A stretch of 46,383 bases of DNA, from NCBI GenBank assembly GCA_009774145.1, contig VSND01000029.1:1-46383 (forward strand). The letters run 5' to 3'. The notes beneath the pieces were generated by a model, which saw nothing but the letters and a program-made list of their open reading frames with translations, was not told where the DNA came from and made no database searches. The position numbers and the translations under genes were made by a program. The DNA comes from Lachnospiraceae bacterium (GTDB taxonomy: Bacteria; Bacillota; Clostridia; Lachnospirales; Lachnospiraceae). How positions within the stretch are numbered: position 1 is the stretch's first letter; the number at the start of each line of letters is the position of its first letter. Shown piece after piece: positions 15,102-21,618 of this stretch.

Positions 15102-16445
15102 ATGGAAGAGAACAAGATGGGGGTCATGCCGGTCAACCGGCTGATCATATCCATGTCCCTGCCGATCATGATATCCATGCTGGTACAGGCACTGTATAAT
15201 ATTGTAGACAGTATCTTTGTTGCAAAGATCAGTGAAAATGCGCTGACGGCTGTGTCCATGGCATTTCCGATCCAGAACCTGATGATTGCAGTGGGAGTAG
15301 GTACCGCCGTGGGTGTCAATGCGCTGCTGGCGCGTGCGCTGGGGGCAAAGGATTACGACAGAGTGAACCGGATTGCCGAAAATGCGGTTTTTCTGGTGGG
15401 AGTGAGCTATGTGCTGTTTCTGGTGATCGGCCTCTTTCTGGTGGAGTCGTTTTACAGGAGCCAGACAGATATCGAAGAGATCGTTACCTGCGGGAAAGAA
15501 TATCTGACGATCTGCTGCTGCCTGTCCTTCGGCGTATTCACCCAGGTAATGTTTGAGCGGCTTTTGCAGGCGACAGGAAAGACATTTTATACAATGGTCA
15601 CGCAGGGCGTCGGTGCGATTGTCAATATTATTATGGATCCGATTATGATCTTTGGACTGTTCGGATGTCCGAAGATGGGAGTTGCGGGTGCGGCGGCTGC
15701 AACCGTCATCGGCCAGATTGTGGCAGGAATTCTGTCCGTGTGGCTGAATCATGCGAAAAACCATGAAGTAAAGATATCCATGAAAGGCTTCCGGCTGGAT
15801 GTTCCGGTGATCCGGCAGATTTACGGAATCGGTATTCCTTCTATTATCATGCAGGCGATCGGCTCTGTGATGGTCTATGGCATGAACCGGATCCTGATTA
15901 CCTTTACGGCTACGGCTACGGCGGTCTTTGGCGTGTATTTCAAGCTGCAGAGTTTTGTGTTCATGCCGGTGTTCGGACTGAATAATGGAATCATTCCGAT
16001 CATTGCCTATAATTATGGGGCGAAAAAAAGGGAACGGGTAATGAGCACGATCAGGCACAGCATACTTTATGCCATGTCTATTATGATTCTGGGTTTTCTG
16101 GTATTTCAGGTCATGCCGGCGCCGCTTCTGCGGTTGTTCAATGCATCGGAAACGATGATGAGCATAGGGGTTCCGGCGCTTCGGATTATCAGTATCAGTT
16201 TCATTCTGGCGGGTTTTTGCATTGCGTGCGGCAGTGTGTTTCAGGCGCTGGGGCGGTCCGTCTACAGTATGGTAGTGTCGGTGGCAAGGCAGCTGGTGGT
16301 TCTGCTTCCGGTGGCGTACTGCCTGGCTCTGCCCGGCAATGTGGATCTTGTCTGGTGGGCATTTCCGGCTGCGGAACTGATGTCCCTTGCGATGACGGTG
16401 TTCTTTTTGCTTCGGGTAAACCGGAATATTATATCCACGCTCTGA
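15102..16445 (+). CDS. MATE family efflux transporter
   Basis: A 447-residue polytopic membrane protein with about 12 transmembrane helices in two similar halves, each starting with a typical MATE segment (LIISMSLPIMISMLVQALYN near residue 10; IYGIGIPSIIMQAIGSVMVY near 245). Also seen: VDSIFVAKIS, GVGTAVGVNALLARALGA and GFNNG-like GLNNGIIPIIAYNYGAK. MATE proteins export drugs or cationic metabolites using Na+ or H+. The substrate cannot be told. AGGAGG lies 9 bp before the ATG. The unusual leader suggests conditional expression. Confidence 0.9.
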   Translation: MEENKMGVMPVNRLIISMSLPIMISMLVQALYNIVDSIFVAKISENALTAVSMAFPIQNLMIAVGVGTAVGVNALLARALGAKDYDRVNRIAENAVFLVGVSYVLFLVIGLFLVESFYRSQTDIEEIVTCGKEYLTICCCLSFGVFTQVMFERLLQATGKTFYTMVTQGVGAIVNIIMDPIMIFGLFGCPKMGVAGAAAATVIGQIVAGILSVWLNHAKNHEVKISMKGFRLDVPVIRQIYGIGIPSIIMQAIGSVMVYGMNRILITFTATATAVFGVYFKLQSFVFMPVFGLNNGIIPIIAYNYGAKKRERVMSTIRHSILYAMSIMILGFLVFQVMPAPLLRLFNASETMMSIGVPALRIISISFILAGFCIACGSVFQALGRSVYSMVVSVARQLVVLLPVAYCLALPGNVDLVWWAFPAAELMSLAMTVFFLLRVNRNIISTL

Positions 16446-16510
16446 ATGGATGATTTAAAAACAGAGAATGGGCAAAAGCTTCTGAATAAGTGTCTGTTCG
16501 GATTTGGCAG

Positions 16511-16539
16511 TTGCAGACAGAGACGGAAATGTATATAAT
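16511..16539 (+). promoter_or_regulatory. Promoter of the 16611-17722 gene pair
   Basis: TTGCAG (16511-16516) and TATAAT (16534-16539) with a 17-bp spacer. Confidence 0.6.
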
Positions 16540-16610
16540 ATTTTATACCATGATCCATGCAGCGCTGACAGGGCAGCTGTATGAGAAAGAGAAAGTACAG
16601 GGATCTGATT

Positions 16611-16904
16611 ATGAATACAGACACAAATCCGGATACCTTGTGGGAACAGATCACAAACCGGCAGGGAGATGTTTTTTATACCAAAAAAGGACTTCCGTTT
16701 ACCTATTATATAAAGGGCGGGGAGCTGTTTGCCAGCCGGAGAGAGCGTTCCATTACAAGAAGTACCTTTGAAAAAGCTTTTCAGAAGATACAGGAAAACC
16801 CGCAGGAAATATCAGGCCCCAAGAAGCTGAATGTGTATGGGGCGCCTTATGTGTGGGCTGTTTTGGCGACAATTCTTGGAGCAGAATCGGATAAGGAGGA
16901 GTAA
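16611..16904 (+). CDS. Small hypothetical protein
   Basis: A 97-residue soluble protein (107 if started at the ATG 16581; neither start has a strong Shine-Dalgarno). It contains GLPFTYYIKGGELFASRRERSITRSTF in consecutive short blocks and later SGPKKLNVYGAPYVWAVL. I believe similar small proteins occur widely in clostridia as uncharacterised families, but I cannot name a function. It ends 2 bp before the next gene, so the two are probably co-transcribed from the promoter at 16511-16539. Confidence 0.65.
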   Translation: MNTDTNPDTLWEQITNRQGDVFYTKKGLPFTYYIKGGELFASRRERSITRSTFEKAFQKIQENPQEISGPKKLNVYGAPYVWAVLATILGAESDKEE

Positions 16905-16906
16905 CG

Positions 16907-17722
16907 GTGAATATATTTGCAGAACTGGTACATTCGGTTTACGATTTTAAAAGTTATCCGGGATACCGGAAAAACAGAGGGGGAAAAGCCTTTCTGTATG
17001 GTCTTTTGCTGAGTGTGGTGTATCTTCTGGCTGCGGTGCTGCTGCCTGCAGTCATAACCGTGGCAGGTTTCGGCGGCTTTGGAGGTATGGCGAGAGAAGC
17101 CATCCCGAATTTCAAGCTGGAAGACGGACGGCTGTGGGTGGAAGAGCCGGTGGAGATCCAGCAGTATGATTCCTATCAGGGCGGCATCTGCTTTCGGGTG
17201 GATACGGATCATCCCATCACGGAGGAGATTACGGATGTGGATCTGCTTGCGTTTGACCAGGTGCTTGTGCTGGATGCAGAGAACGGGATTGTAAAAGCAG
17301 AAGGCGGTTCTGTCATCCGGTTTTCCTACAGCGATTTTGATCTCGGTGAATGGGACCGTGAATCCTTCCTGCAGGAACTGGTGCCGCTGATTCCGGTCGT
17401 GATCTGGGTGATGGTGATCATCATGGTATGTGCCGGCTTCTTTGGCTTTTTTGCCGGTGCTTTTGTGGTTGCGGTCATAGGATGCATTCTGTCAGCAGTC
17501 ATGGGAAGCCGCCTGAAATTTGGGGAACTGTATAAACTTGCCATCTATGCCCGCACGCCGGCCATGGTGATTAAAATCATCTATTCCTGGATTCCCATTG
17601 TCATACCATATTTCTATGTCATCAGTTTCGGTATCTCGGCATTCTATATGTGGAAGGCGATGCAGCATATAAAAGAAGAAACGCAGAACCCGACACCGTC
17701 TTACTGGACGGGAGAACCGTAA
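16907..17722 (+). CDS. DUF1189-like membrane protein
   Basis: A 271-residue protein starting at GTG (AGGAGGAG upstream). One transmembrane helix lies at about 25-50, then an extracytoplasmic domain of about 110 residues (LEDGRLWVEEPVEI, FRVDTDHPITEEI, VLVLDAENGIVK), then three to four helices from about 160 to 255. The layout and the DFKSYPGYRKNRGGKAFLY start resemble DUF1189 proteins, whose function is unknown. Co-transcribed with the small gene before it. A short charged tail ends the protein. Confidence 0.7.
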   Translation: MNIFAELVHSVYDFKSYPGYRKNRGGKAFLYGLLLSVVYLLAAVLLPAVITVAGFGGFGGMAREAIPNFKLEDGRLWVEEPVEIQQYDSYQGGICFRVDTDHPITEEITDVDLLAFDQVLVLDAENGIVKAEGGSVIRFSYSDFDLGEWDRESFLQELVPLIPVVIWVMVIIMVCAGFFGFFAGAFVVAVIGCILSAVMGSRLKFGELYKLAIYARTPAMVIKIIYSWIPIVIPYFYVISFGISAFYMWKAMQHIKEETQNPTPSYWTGEP

Positions 17723-17753
17723 GCGGCAGCTGCTTTTCGGGGCGCTGTCCAAA

Positions 17754-17797
17754 CGCCCGCCATGGGCACAGGTTCCTGAAGGACCCATGGCAGGGCG
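17754..17797. repeat. Single-hairpin relative of the intergenic repeat (copy C)
   Basis: CGCCCGCCATGGG pairs with CCCATGGCAGGGCG with one bulge. The loop region contains GTTCCTGAAGGA, matching the loop of the first hairpin in copies A and B (CTCCTGAAAGA and TTCCTGAAAGA). It looks like an isolated first module of that repeat. Confidence 0.55.
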
Positions 17798-17818
17798 GCG
17801 GAAATATTCCAAAAAACC

Positions 17819-17847
17819 TTGACTTTACGATCCTGCTGTGTTATAGT
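17819..17847 (+). promoter_or_regulatory. Promoter of the rpmG-secE-nusG operon
   Basis: TTGACT (17819-17824) and TATAGT (17842-17847) with a 17-bp spacer. Confidence 0.75.
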
Positions 17848-17863
17848 AGCCATGCGACTGGAA

Positions 17864-17912
17864 GTTTAGGCTTTTTTTTTATGCCTAAAAACCGGTGACC
17901 GTCGCAGGGTCA
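17864..17912 (+). promoter_or_regulatory. Leader hairpins before rpmG
   Basis: TTTAGGC and GCCTAAA flank a T-rich loop, followed by GGTGACC/GGTCACC (about 17894-17913) around the sequence GTCGCAG. The segment ACCGTCGCAGG (17898-17908) recurs exactly in the rpsL leader. Possible regulatory structure; the ligand or protein is unknown. Confidence 0.45.
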
Positions 17913-17947
17913 CCAGAGAGAAAAAGTATAAAGCGAGGTGGAAAGTT

Positions 17948-18097
17948 GTGCGCGTAAGAATCACACTGGCATGTACGGAATGCAAGCAGCGGAATTACAA
18001 CATGACAAAAGAGAAGAAGCTGCATCCGGACAGAATGGAGACTAAGAAATACTGCCGTTTCTGTAAGAGGCATACGCTTCATAAGGAGACGAAATAA
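17948..18097 (+). CDS. rpmG: 50S ribosomal protein L33
   Basis: A 49-residue ribosomal protein (MRVRITLACTECKQRNYNM ... KYCRFCKRHTLHKETK) starting at GTG with GAGGTGG upstream. Two CxxC pairs make it the zinc-binding (C+) form of L33. It is the first gene of the rpmG-secE-nusG unit, the usual order in Firmicutes. Confidence 0.95.
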   Translation: MRVRITLACTECKQRNYNMTKEKKLHPDRMETKKYCRFCKRHTLHKETK

Positions 18098-18129
18098 TCC
18101 TGCCCCGAACGAGTAAAGGAAGTGAGAAG

Positions 18130-18330
18130 ATGGGAGATACCAAAAAGCCCCCCAAGACAAGCTGGATAAAAGGCATAAAGGCTGAATTTAAGAAGATTGT
18201 CTGGCCAGATCAGAAATCACTTACAAGACAGACTATTGCGGTAGTCAGTGTTTCGGTTGCTCTGGCTCTCATTATCAAGATACTGGATATGATCATGACC
18301 ATCGGGATTGACGTTCTGGTGACATTATAG
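18130..18330 (+). CDS. secE: Preprotein translocase subunit SecE
   Basis: A 66-residue protein with an amphipathic surface helix (WIKGIKAEFKKIVWPDQKSL) and a single C-terminal membrane span (about 38-62). This is the short Gram-positive form. SecE clamps SecY in the translocation channel. It lies between rpmG and nusG as usual. Confidence 0.95.
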   Translation: MGDTKKPPKTSWIKGIKAEFKKIVWPDQKSLTRQTIAVVSVSVALALIIKILDMIMTIGIDVLVTL

Positions 18331-18349
18331 TTCAGGGAAAGGTGATTTT

Positions 18350-18865
18350 ATGTCAGAGGCAAACTGGTATGTCGTGCATACTTATTCCGGGTATGAGAAT
18401 AAGGTAAAGGCCAACATTGAGAAGACAATCGAAAACAGACATCTTGAAGAGCAGATTCTGGAAGTCAGAGTCCCGATGCAGGATGTGGTGGAACTGAAGG
18501 ACGGCCAGAGCCGTCAGGTTCAGAAGAAAATGTTCCCGGGCTATGTTCTGATCAATATGATCATGAACGATGACACCTGGTATGTGGTTCGGAATACCAG
18601 AGGTGTGACCGGTTTTGTTGGCCCCGGGTCCAAACCGGTTCCGCTTACAGACGAAGAGATGAGACCGCTTGGGATCCGGACAGATTCCGTCCAGGTGGAT
18701 TATGCAGAAGGCGACAGTATTGTCGTGACTGGCGGCGTATGGAAGGACACGGTGGGCGTCATCCAGGCCATCAACGAGAATAAACAGAGCGTGACAATCA
18801 ATGTCGACCTGTTCGGCCGTGAAACGCCGGTTGAGATAAGTTTCACAGAAATCAGAAAAATGTAA
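18350..18865 (+). CDS. nusG: Transcription termination/antitermination factor NusG
   Basis: A 171-residue protein: NGN domain (WYVVHTYSGYENKVKANIEK to residue ~110; FPGYVLINM, RNTRGVTGFVG) and a C-terminal KOW domain (GDSIVVTGGVWKDTVGVIQAIN to the end). It binds the RNA polymerase clamp and affects pausing and termination. It lies 19 bp after secE. Confidence 0.96.
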   Translation: MSEANWYVVHTYSGYENKVKANIEKTIENRHLEEQILEVRVPMQDVVELKDGQSRQVQKKMFPGYVLINMIMNDDTWYVVRNTRGVTGFVGPGSKPVPLTDEEMRPLGIRTDSVQVDYAEGDSIVVTGGVWKDTVGVIQAINENKQSVTINVDLFGRETPVEISFTEIRKM

Positions 18866-18867
18866 AT

Positions 18868-18926
18868 GGTCTGTAAAAAAAATCGTTTTTTGCAGATCGT
18901 GGGAGGGACATTCCCGCCATTACCAC
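18868..18926 (+). promoter_or_regulatory. rplK leader: hairpin plus probable L1-binding motif
   Basis: First, a hairpin GTCTG-T-AAAAAA with TTTTTT-G-CAGAT (18868-18897). Then, at 18899-18926, a motif with outer pairing GTGG/CCAC and inner GGGA/TCCC separated by an asymmetric internal loop. The same motif recurs before rplA at 19395-19422. This resembles the mRNA target by which L1 represses its own operon in many bacteria. Confidence 0.6.
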
Positions 18927-18945
18927 AATAGGAGGTGCCTTAGTT

Positions 18946-19374
18946 ATGGCAAAAAAAGTTACAGGTTATATCAAATTACAGATTCCTGCTGGAAAGGCTA
19001 CACCAGCTCCGCCAGTAGGTCCGGCACTTGGTCAGCACGGTGTGAACATCGTACAGTTCACAAAAGAGTTTAATGCAAGAACTGCAGACCAGGGCGATAC
19101 GATCATTCCGGTTGTTATTACGGTATATGCTGACAGAAGCTTCAGCTTTATTACCAAGACTCCGCCGGCAGCAGTATTACTGAAGAAAGCATGCGGACTG
19201 AAGACTGCTTCCGCCAATTCCAAGAGAGACAAAGTTGCTACGATCAAGAGATCCGAGGTTCAGAAGATCGCTGAGCTGAAAATGCCGGATCTGACTGCAG
19301 GAAGCCTTGATGCAGCGATCAGCATGATCGCAGGTACTGCAAGAAGTATGGGGATCACAGTAGTAGACGACTAA
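18946..19374 (+). CDS. rplK: 50S ribosomal protein L11
   Basis: A 142-residue protein with the N-terminal proline-rich segment (IPAGKATPAPPVGPALGQHG) that contacts EF-G and thiopeptides, and the C-terminal RNA-binding domain (AELKMPDLTAGSLDAAISMIAGTARSMG). It forms the GTPase-associated centre with 23S rRNA. AGGAGGTG precedes the ATG. The residues at the thiopeptide site look wild-type. Confidence 0.97.
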   Translation: MAKKVTGYIKLQIPAGKATPAPPVGPALGQHGVNIVQFTKEFNARTADQGDTIIPVVITVYADRSFSFITKTPPAAVLLKKACGLKTASANSKRDKVATIKRSEVQKIAELKMPDLTAGSLDAAISMIAGTARSMGITVVDD

Positions 19375-19394
19375 AACTGTTGCTGAAAAATGAC

Positions 19395-19422
19395 GTGGGA
19401 GGGAGATTCCCGCAATTACCAC
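19395..19422 (+). promoter_or_regulatory. Second probable L1-binding motif, before rplA
   Basis: Nearly identical to 18899-18926 (GTGGGAGGGA start, TTACCAC end; changes only in the loops). It immediately precedes the rplA ribosome binding site. Probably used by L1 for translational feedback. Confidence 0.6.
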
Positions 19423-19440
19423 CAGGAGGTTAAAGAGAAT

Positions 19441-20130
19441 ATGAAACATGGTAAGAAATATGTTGAGGCTTTAAAATCATATGATAAGCTGACACAGTAT
19501 GACAGAGATGAGGCAATTACGCTTGTAAAGAAACTGGCAACTGCAAAATTTGACGAGACCATCGAGGCTCATATCCGTACCGGATGCGACGGACGTCATG
19601 CAGATCAGCAGATCCGCGGCGCTGTGGTACTGCCGCACGGAACCGGTAAGCAGGTGCGCGTGCTGGTATTTGCAAAGGCTGCGAAGGCAGATGAGGCGCA
19701 GGCAGCAGGTGCGGAATTCGTAGGTGCAGAAGAGCTGGTTCCGAAGATCCAGGGCGGCTGGCTTGATTTCGACGTGGTCGTTGCGACGCCGGATATGATG
19801 GGCGTTGTGGGACGTCTGGGCCGTATCCTTGGACCGAAGGGCCTCATGCCGAACCCGAAAGCAGGGACTGTAACCATGGATGTAACCAAGGCTGTCAATG
19901 ATATTAAAGCAGGTAAGATTGAATACAGACTTGATAAAACAAACATTATCCACGTGCCGATCGGAAAAGCTTCTTTCACCGAGGAGCAGTTAGCGGACAA
20001 CTTCCAGACGCTTATGGATGCCATCAACAAGGCAAAACCATCCGCTGTCAAGGGTCAGTTCCTGCGGAGCGTAACGATTGCTCCTACTATGGGCCCGGGC
20101 GTGAAGGTGAACCCGATGAAACTTTCTTAA
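19441..20130 (+). CDS. rplA: 50S ribosomal protein L1
   Basis: A 229-residue ribosomal protein (MKHGKKYVEALKSYDKL start; TGCDGRHADQQIRGAVVLPHGTGK; RLGRILGPKGLMPNPKAGTV). It builds the L1 stalk and autoregulates by binding mRNA. The ATG at 19441 follows AGGAGG with proper spacing; an upstream in-frame ATG would translate through the L1-binding motif and is rejected. Confidence 0.97.
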   Translation: MKHGKKYVEALKSYDKLTQYDRDEAITLVKKLATAKFDETIEAHIRTGCDGRHADQQIRGAVVLPHGTGKQVRVLVFAKAAKADEAQAAGAEFVGAEELVPKIQGGWLDFDVVVATPDMMGVVGRLGRILGPKGLMPNPKAGTVTMDVTKAVNDIKAGKIEYRLDKTNIIHVPIGKASFTEEQLADNFQTLMDAINKAKPSAVKGQFLRSVTIAPTMGPGVKVNPMKLS

Positions 20131-20143
20131 TGAAAGAAAGTTG

Positions 20144-20172
20144 TTGACATTCGATATAAATTATGATATTTT
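20144..20172 (+). promoter_or_regulatory. Promoter before the L10 leader
   Basis: TTGACA (20144-20149) and TATTTT (20167-20172) with a 17-bp spacer; the -35 is consensus, the -10 imperfect. Confidence 0.55.
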
Positions 20173-20173
20173 G

Positions 20174-20300
20174 GATTGCAGCGGGTCATGCACTGCGTGA
20201 CCTGACTGCAAAGATATGACTGCCCGAAGACAGCAGGTGCTGAAAAGCATAAGCGTGTAACCGCCTGCCGAGGAAAGCGTTCTGTTCAGAATGACTGACA
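20174..20300 (+). ncRNA. L10 leader (ribosomal protein leader)
   Basis: The untranslated region before rplJ contains TTGCAG/CTGCAA with inner GGTCA/TGACC (20174-20212) and a second stem GCAGGTG/CCGCCTGC (about 20232-20269) flanked by CCGAAGACA and CCGAGGAAAG. This is the kink-turn-like sequence typical of L10 leaders bound by L10(L12)4. The attenuator hairpin follows at 20302-20332. Confidence 0.8.
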
Positions 20301-20301
20301 G

Positions 20302-20332
20302 AGCCTCTGTGTCTGCGGCACAGAGGCTTTTT
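20302..20332 (+). terminator. Attenuator terminator of the L10 leader
   Basis: AGCCTCTGTG pairs with CACAGAGGCT and is followed by TTTTT. It lies between the L10-binding structure and rplJ, so excess L10 can stop transcription of rplJ-rplL. Confidence 0.8.
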
Positions 20333-20404
20333 CCATGCAGAGAAAGTAGCTCTGCCCGATTGTTTAAAGGTTGTCATCCAGAATCTATAAGGAGGAAACC
20401 ATTC

Positions 20405-20893
20405 ATGGCAAAAGTTGAACTGAAAAGACCGATTGTAGAAGAGATCTCTGCAAATCTGGAAGGCGCTGCCGGTGTTGTTCTGGTTGACCACTGCGGTCTG
20501 ACCGTTGAGCAGGATACACAGCTGCGCAGGCAGATGAGGGCAGAAGGCATCATCTACAAGGTCTACAAGAATACCATGCTGAACTTTGCGATCAAAGGAA
20601 CAGAGTATGAGCCTCTGGCACAGCATCTGGAAGGACCTTCCGCTGTGGCGATCTCCAAGACCGATGCAACTGCTCCGGCAAGGATCATTGCGAACTTTGC
20701 AAAGACGGCAGATAAGCTTGAGATCAAAGCAGGTGTTGTGGAAGGCAATTATTATGATGCCAAGGGAATGACCGCGATTGCAAGTATTCCGTCCAGAGAG
20801 GTGCTTCTTGGAAGACTTCTTGGCAGCATGAACAGCCCGGTCGCAAGCTTTGCGCGCGTTGTAAAACAGATCGCAGAGAGCAAAGAGGCATAA
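20405..20893 (+). CDS. rplJ: 50S ribosomal protein L10
   Basis: A 162-residue protein (AKVELKRPIVEEISANLEGAAG start; GLTVEQDTQLRRQMRAEG; C-terminal helix that anchors L7/L12 dimers). It forms the base of the L12 stalk and is the regulator of its own leader. The ATG at 20405 follows AAGGAGG; a longer in-frame start would run through the attenuator. Confidence 0.96.
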   Translation: MAKVELKRPIVEEISANLEGAAGVVLVDHCGLTVEQDTQLRRQMRAEGIIYKVYKNTMLNFAIKGTEYEPLAQHLEGPSAVAISKTDATAPARIIANFAKTADKLEIKAGVVEGNYYDAKGMTAIASIPSREVLLGRLLGSMNSPVASFARVVKQIAESKEA

Positions 20894-20990
20894 GAACCGC
20901 ACGGCCTTACAGGCAGGAGCGGCATCCGGCACAGCGGGGCCGGGAAATCAGAGAAAGATCATATGACTATTACAATTGGAGGTAAATAAA

Positions 20991-21368
20991 ATGGCAAAAT
21001 TAACTACTGCAGAATTTATTGATGCAATCAAAGAACTGACCGTATTAGAACTGAATGAGCTGGTAAAGGCCTGTGAGGACGAGTTCGGCGTATCCGCATC
21101 AGCAGGCGTTGTTGCGGTAGCAACGGGCGGAGACGGCGGATCCGCAGATGAAGAAAGAGATTCCTTCGACGTAGAACTGACCGAGGTTGGCCCGAACAAG
21201 GTTAAGGTGATTAAGGTGGTACGTGAAGCTACCGGTCTTGGCCTGAAAGAGGCAAAAGACGTCGTTGACGGCGCTCCGAAGATCGTGAAAGAGGGCGCAT
21301 CCAAGGCTGAGGCTGAAGAGCTTAAGGCGAAGCTTGAAGGCGAAGGCGCTAAGGTTACCCTGAAATAA
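20991..21368 (+). CDS. rplL: 50S ribosomal protein L7/L12
   Basis: A 125-residue acidic stalk protein: N-terminal dimerisation helices (KLTTAEFIDAIKELTVLELNELVKAC), a flexible hinge (about 38-55, GGDGGSADEERDS, less alanine-rich than usual) and the C-terminal factor-binding domain (VIKVVREATGLGLKEAKDVVDGAP). GGAGGTAAATAAA precedes the ATG at 20991. A 97-bp gap separates it from rplJ. Confidence 0.96.
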   Translation: MAKLTTAEFIDAIKELTVLELNELVKACEDEFGVSASAGVVAVATGGDGGSADEERDSFDVELTEVGPNKVKVIKVVREATGLGLKEAKDVVDGAPKIVKEGASKAEAEELKAKLEGEGAKVTLK

Positions 21369-21383
21369 TCAGGCAGAAGTTCG

Positions 21384-21413
21384 AGGGATATCGCATGGGC
21401 GGTATCCCTTTTT
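21384..21413 (+). terminator. Terminator/attenuator after rplL
   Basis: AGGGATA (21384-21390) pairs with TATCCCT (21403-21409), followed by TTTTT. It reduces read-through from ribosomal protein genes into rpoBC, a common arrangement. Confidence 0.75.
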
Positions 21414-21493
21414 CTTGTACATCTGCTGAACGGGCATCTGCAGTGTCCGGCGGTTTTTCCGCTTTTATGCTTCCGATTTATGGAAAAATTTCG

Positions 21494-21522
21494 TTGACAC
21501 AGTGGAAATCTTGTGGTATTGT
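21494..21522 (+). promoter_or_regulatory. Promoter of rpoBC
   Basis: TTGACA (21494-21499) and TATTGT (21517-21522) with a 17-bp spacer; a ~95-nt leader follows. Confidence 0.7.
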
Positions 21523-21618
21523 GTAAGATGCACTATTGTGGTGAGGTATGCGCAAAGCCTTGCCTGATTTTGTTACGGTTTTATCGGAACACGTAGTTAT
21601 TAAAATATAAGGGGTGAA

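Noticed and set aside
14989..15135. Possible leader peptide in the MATE leader (ATG at 14989)
   Set aside because: Readable, cysteine-rich, but lacks a Shine-Dalgarno and is better explained by the hairpin sequence.
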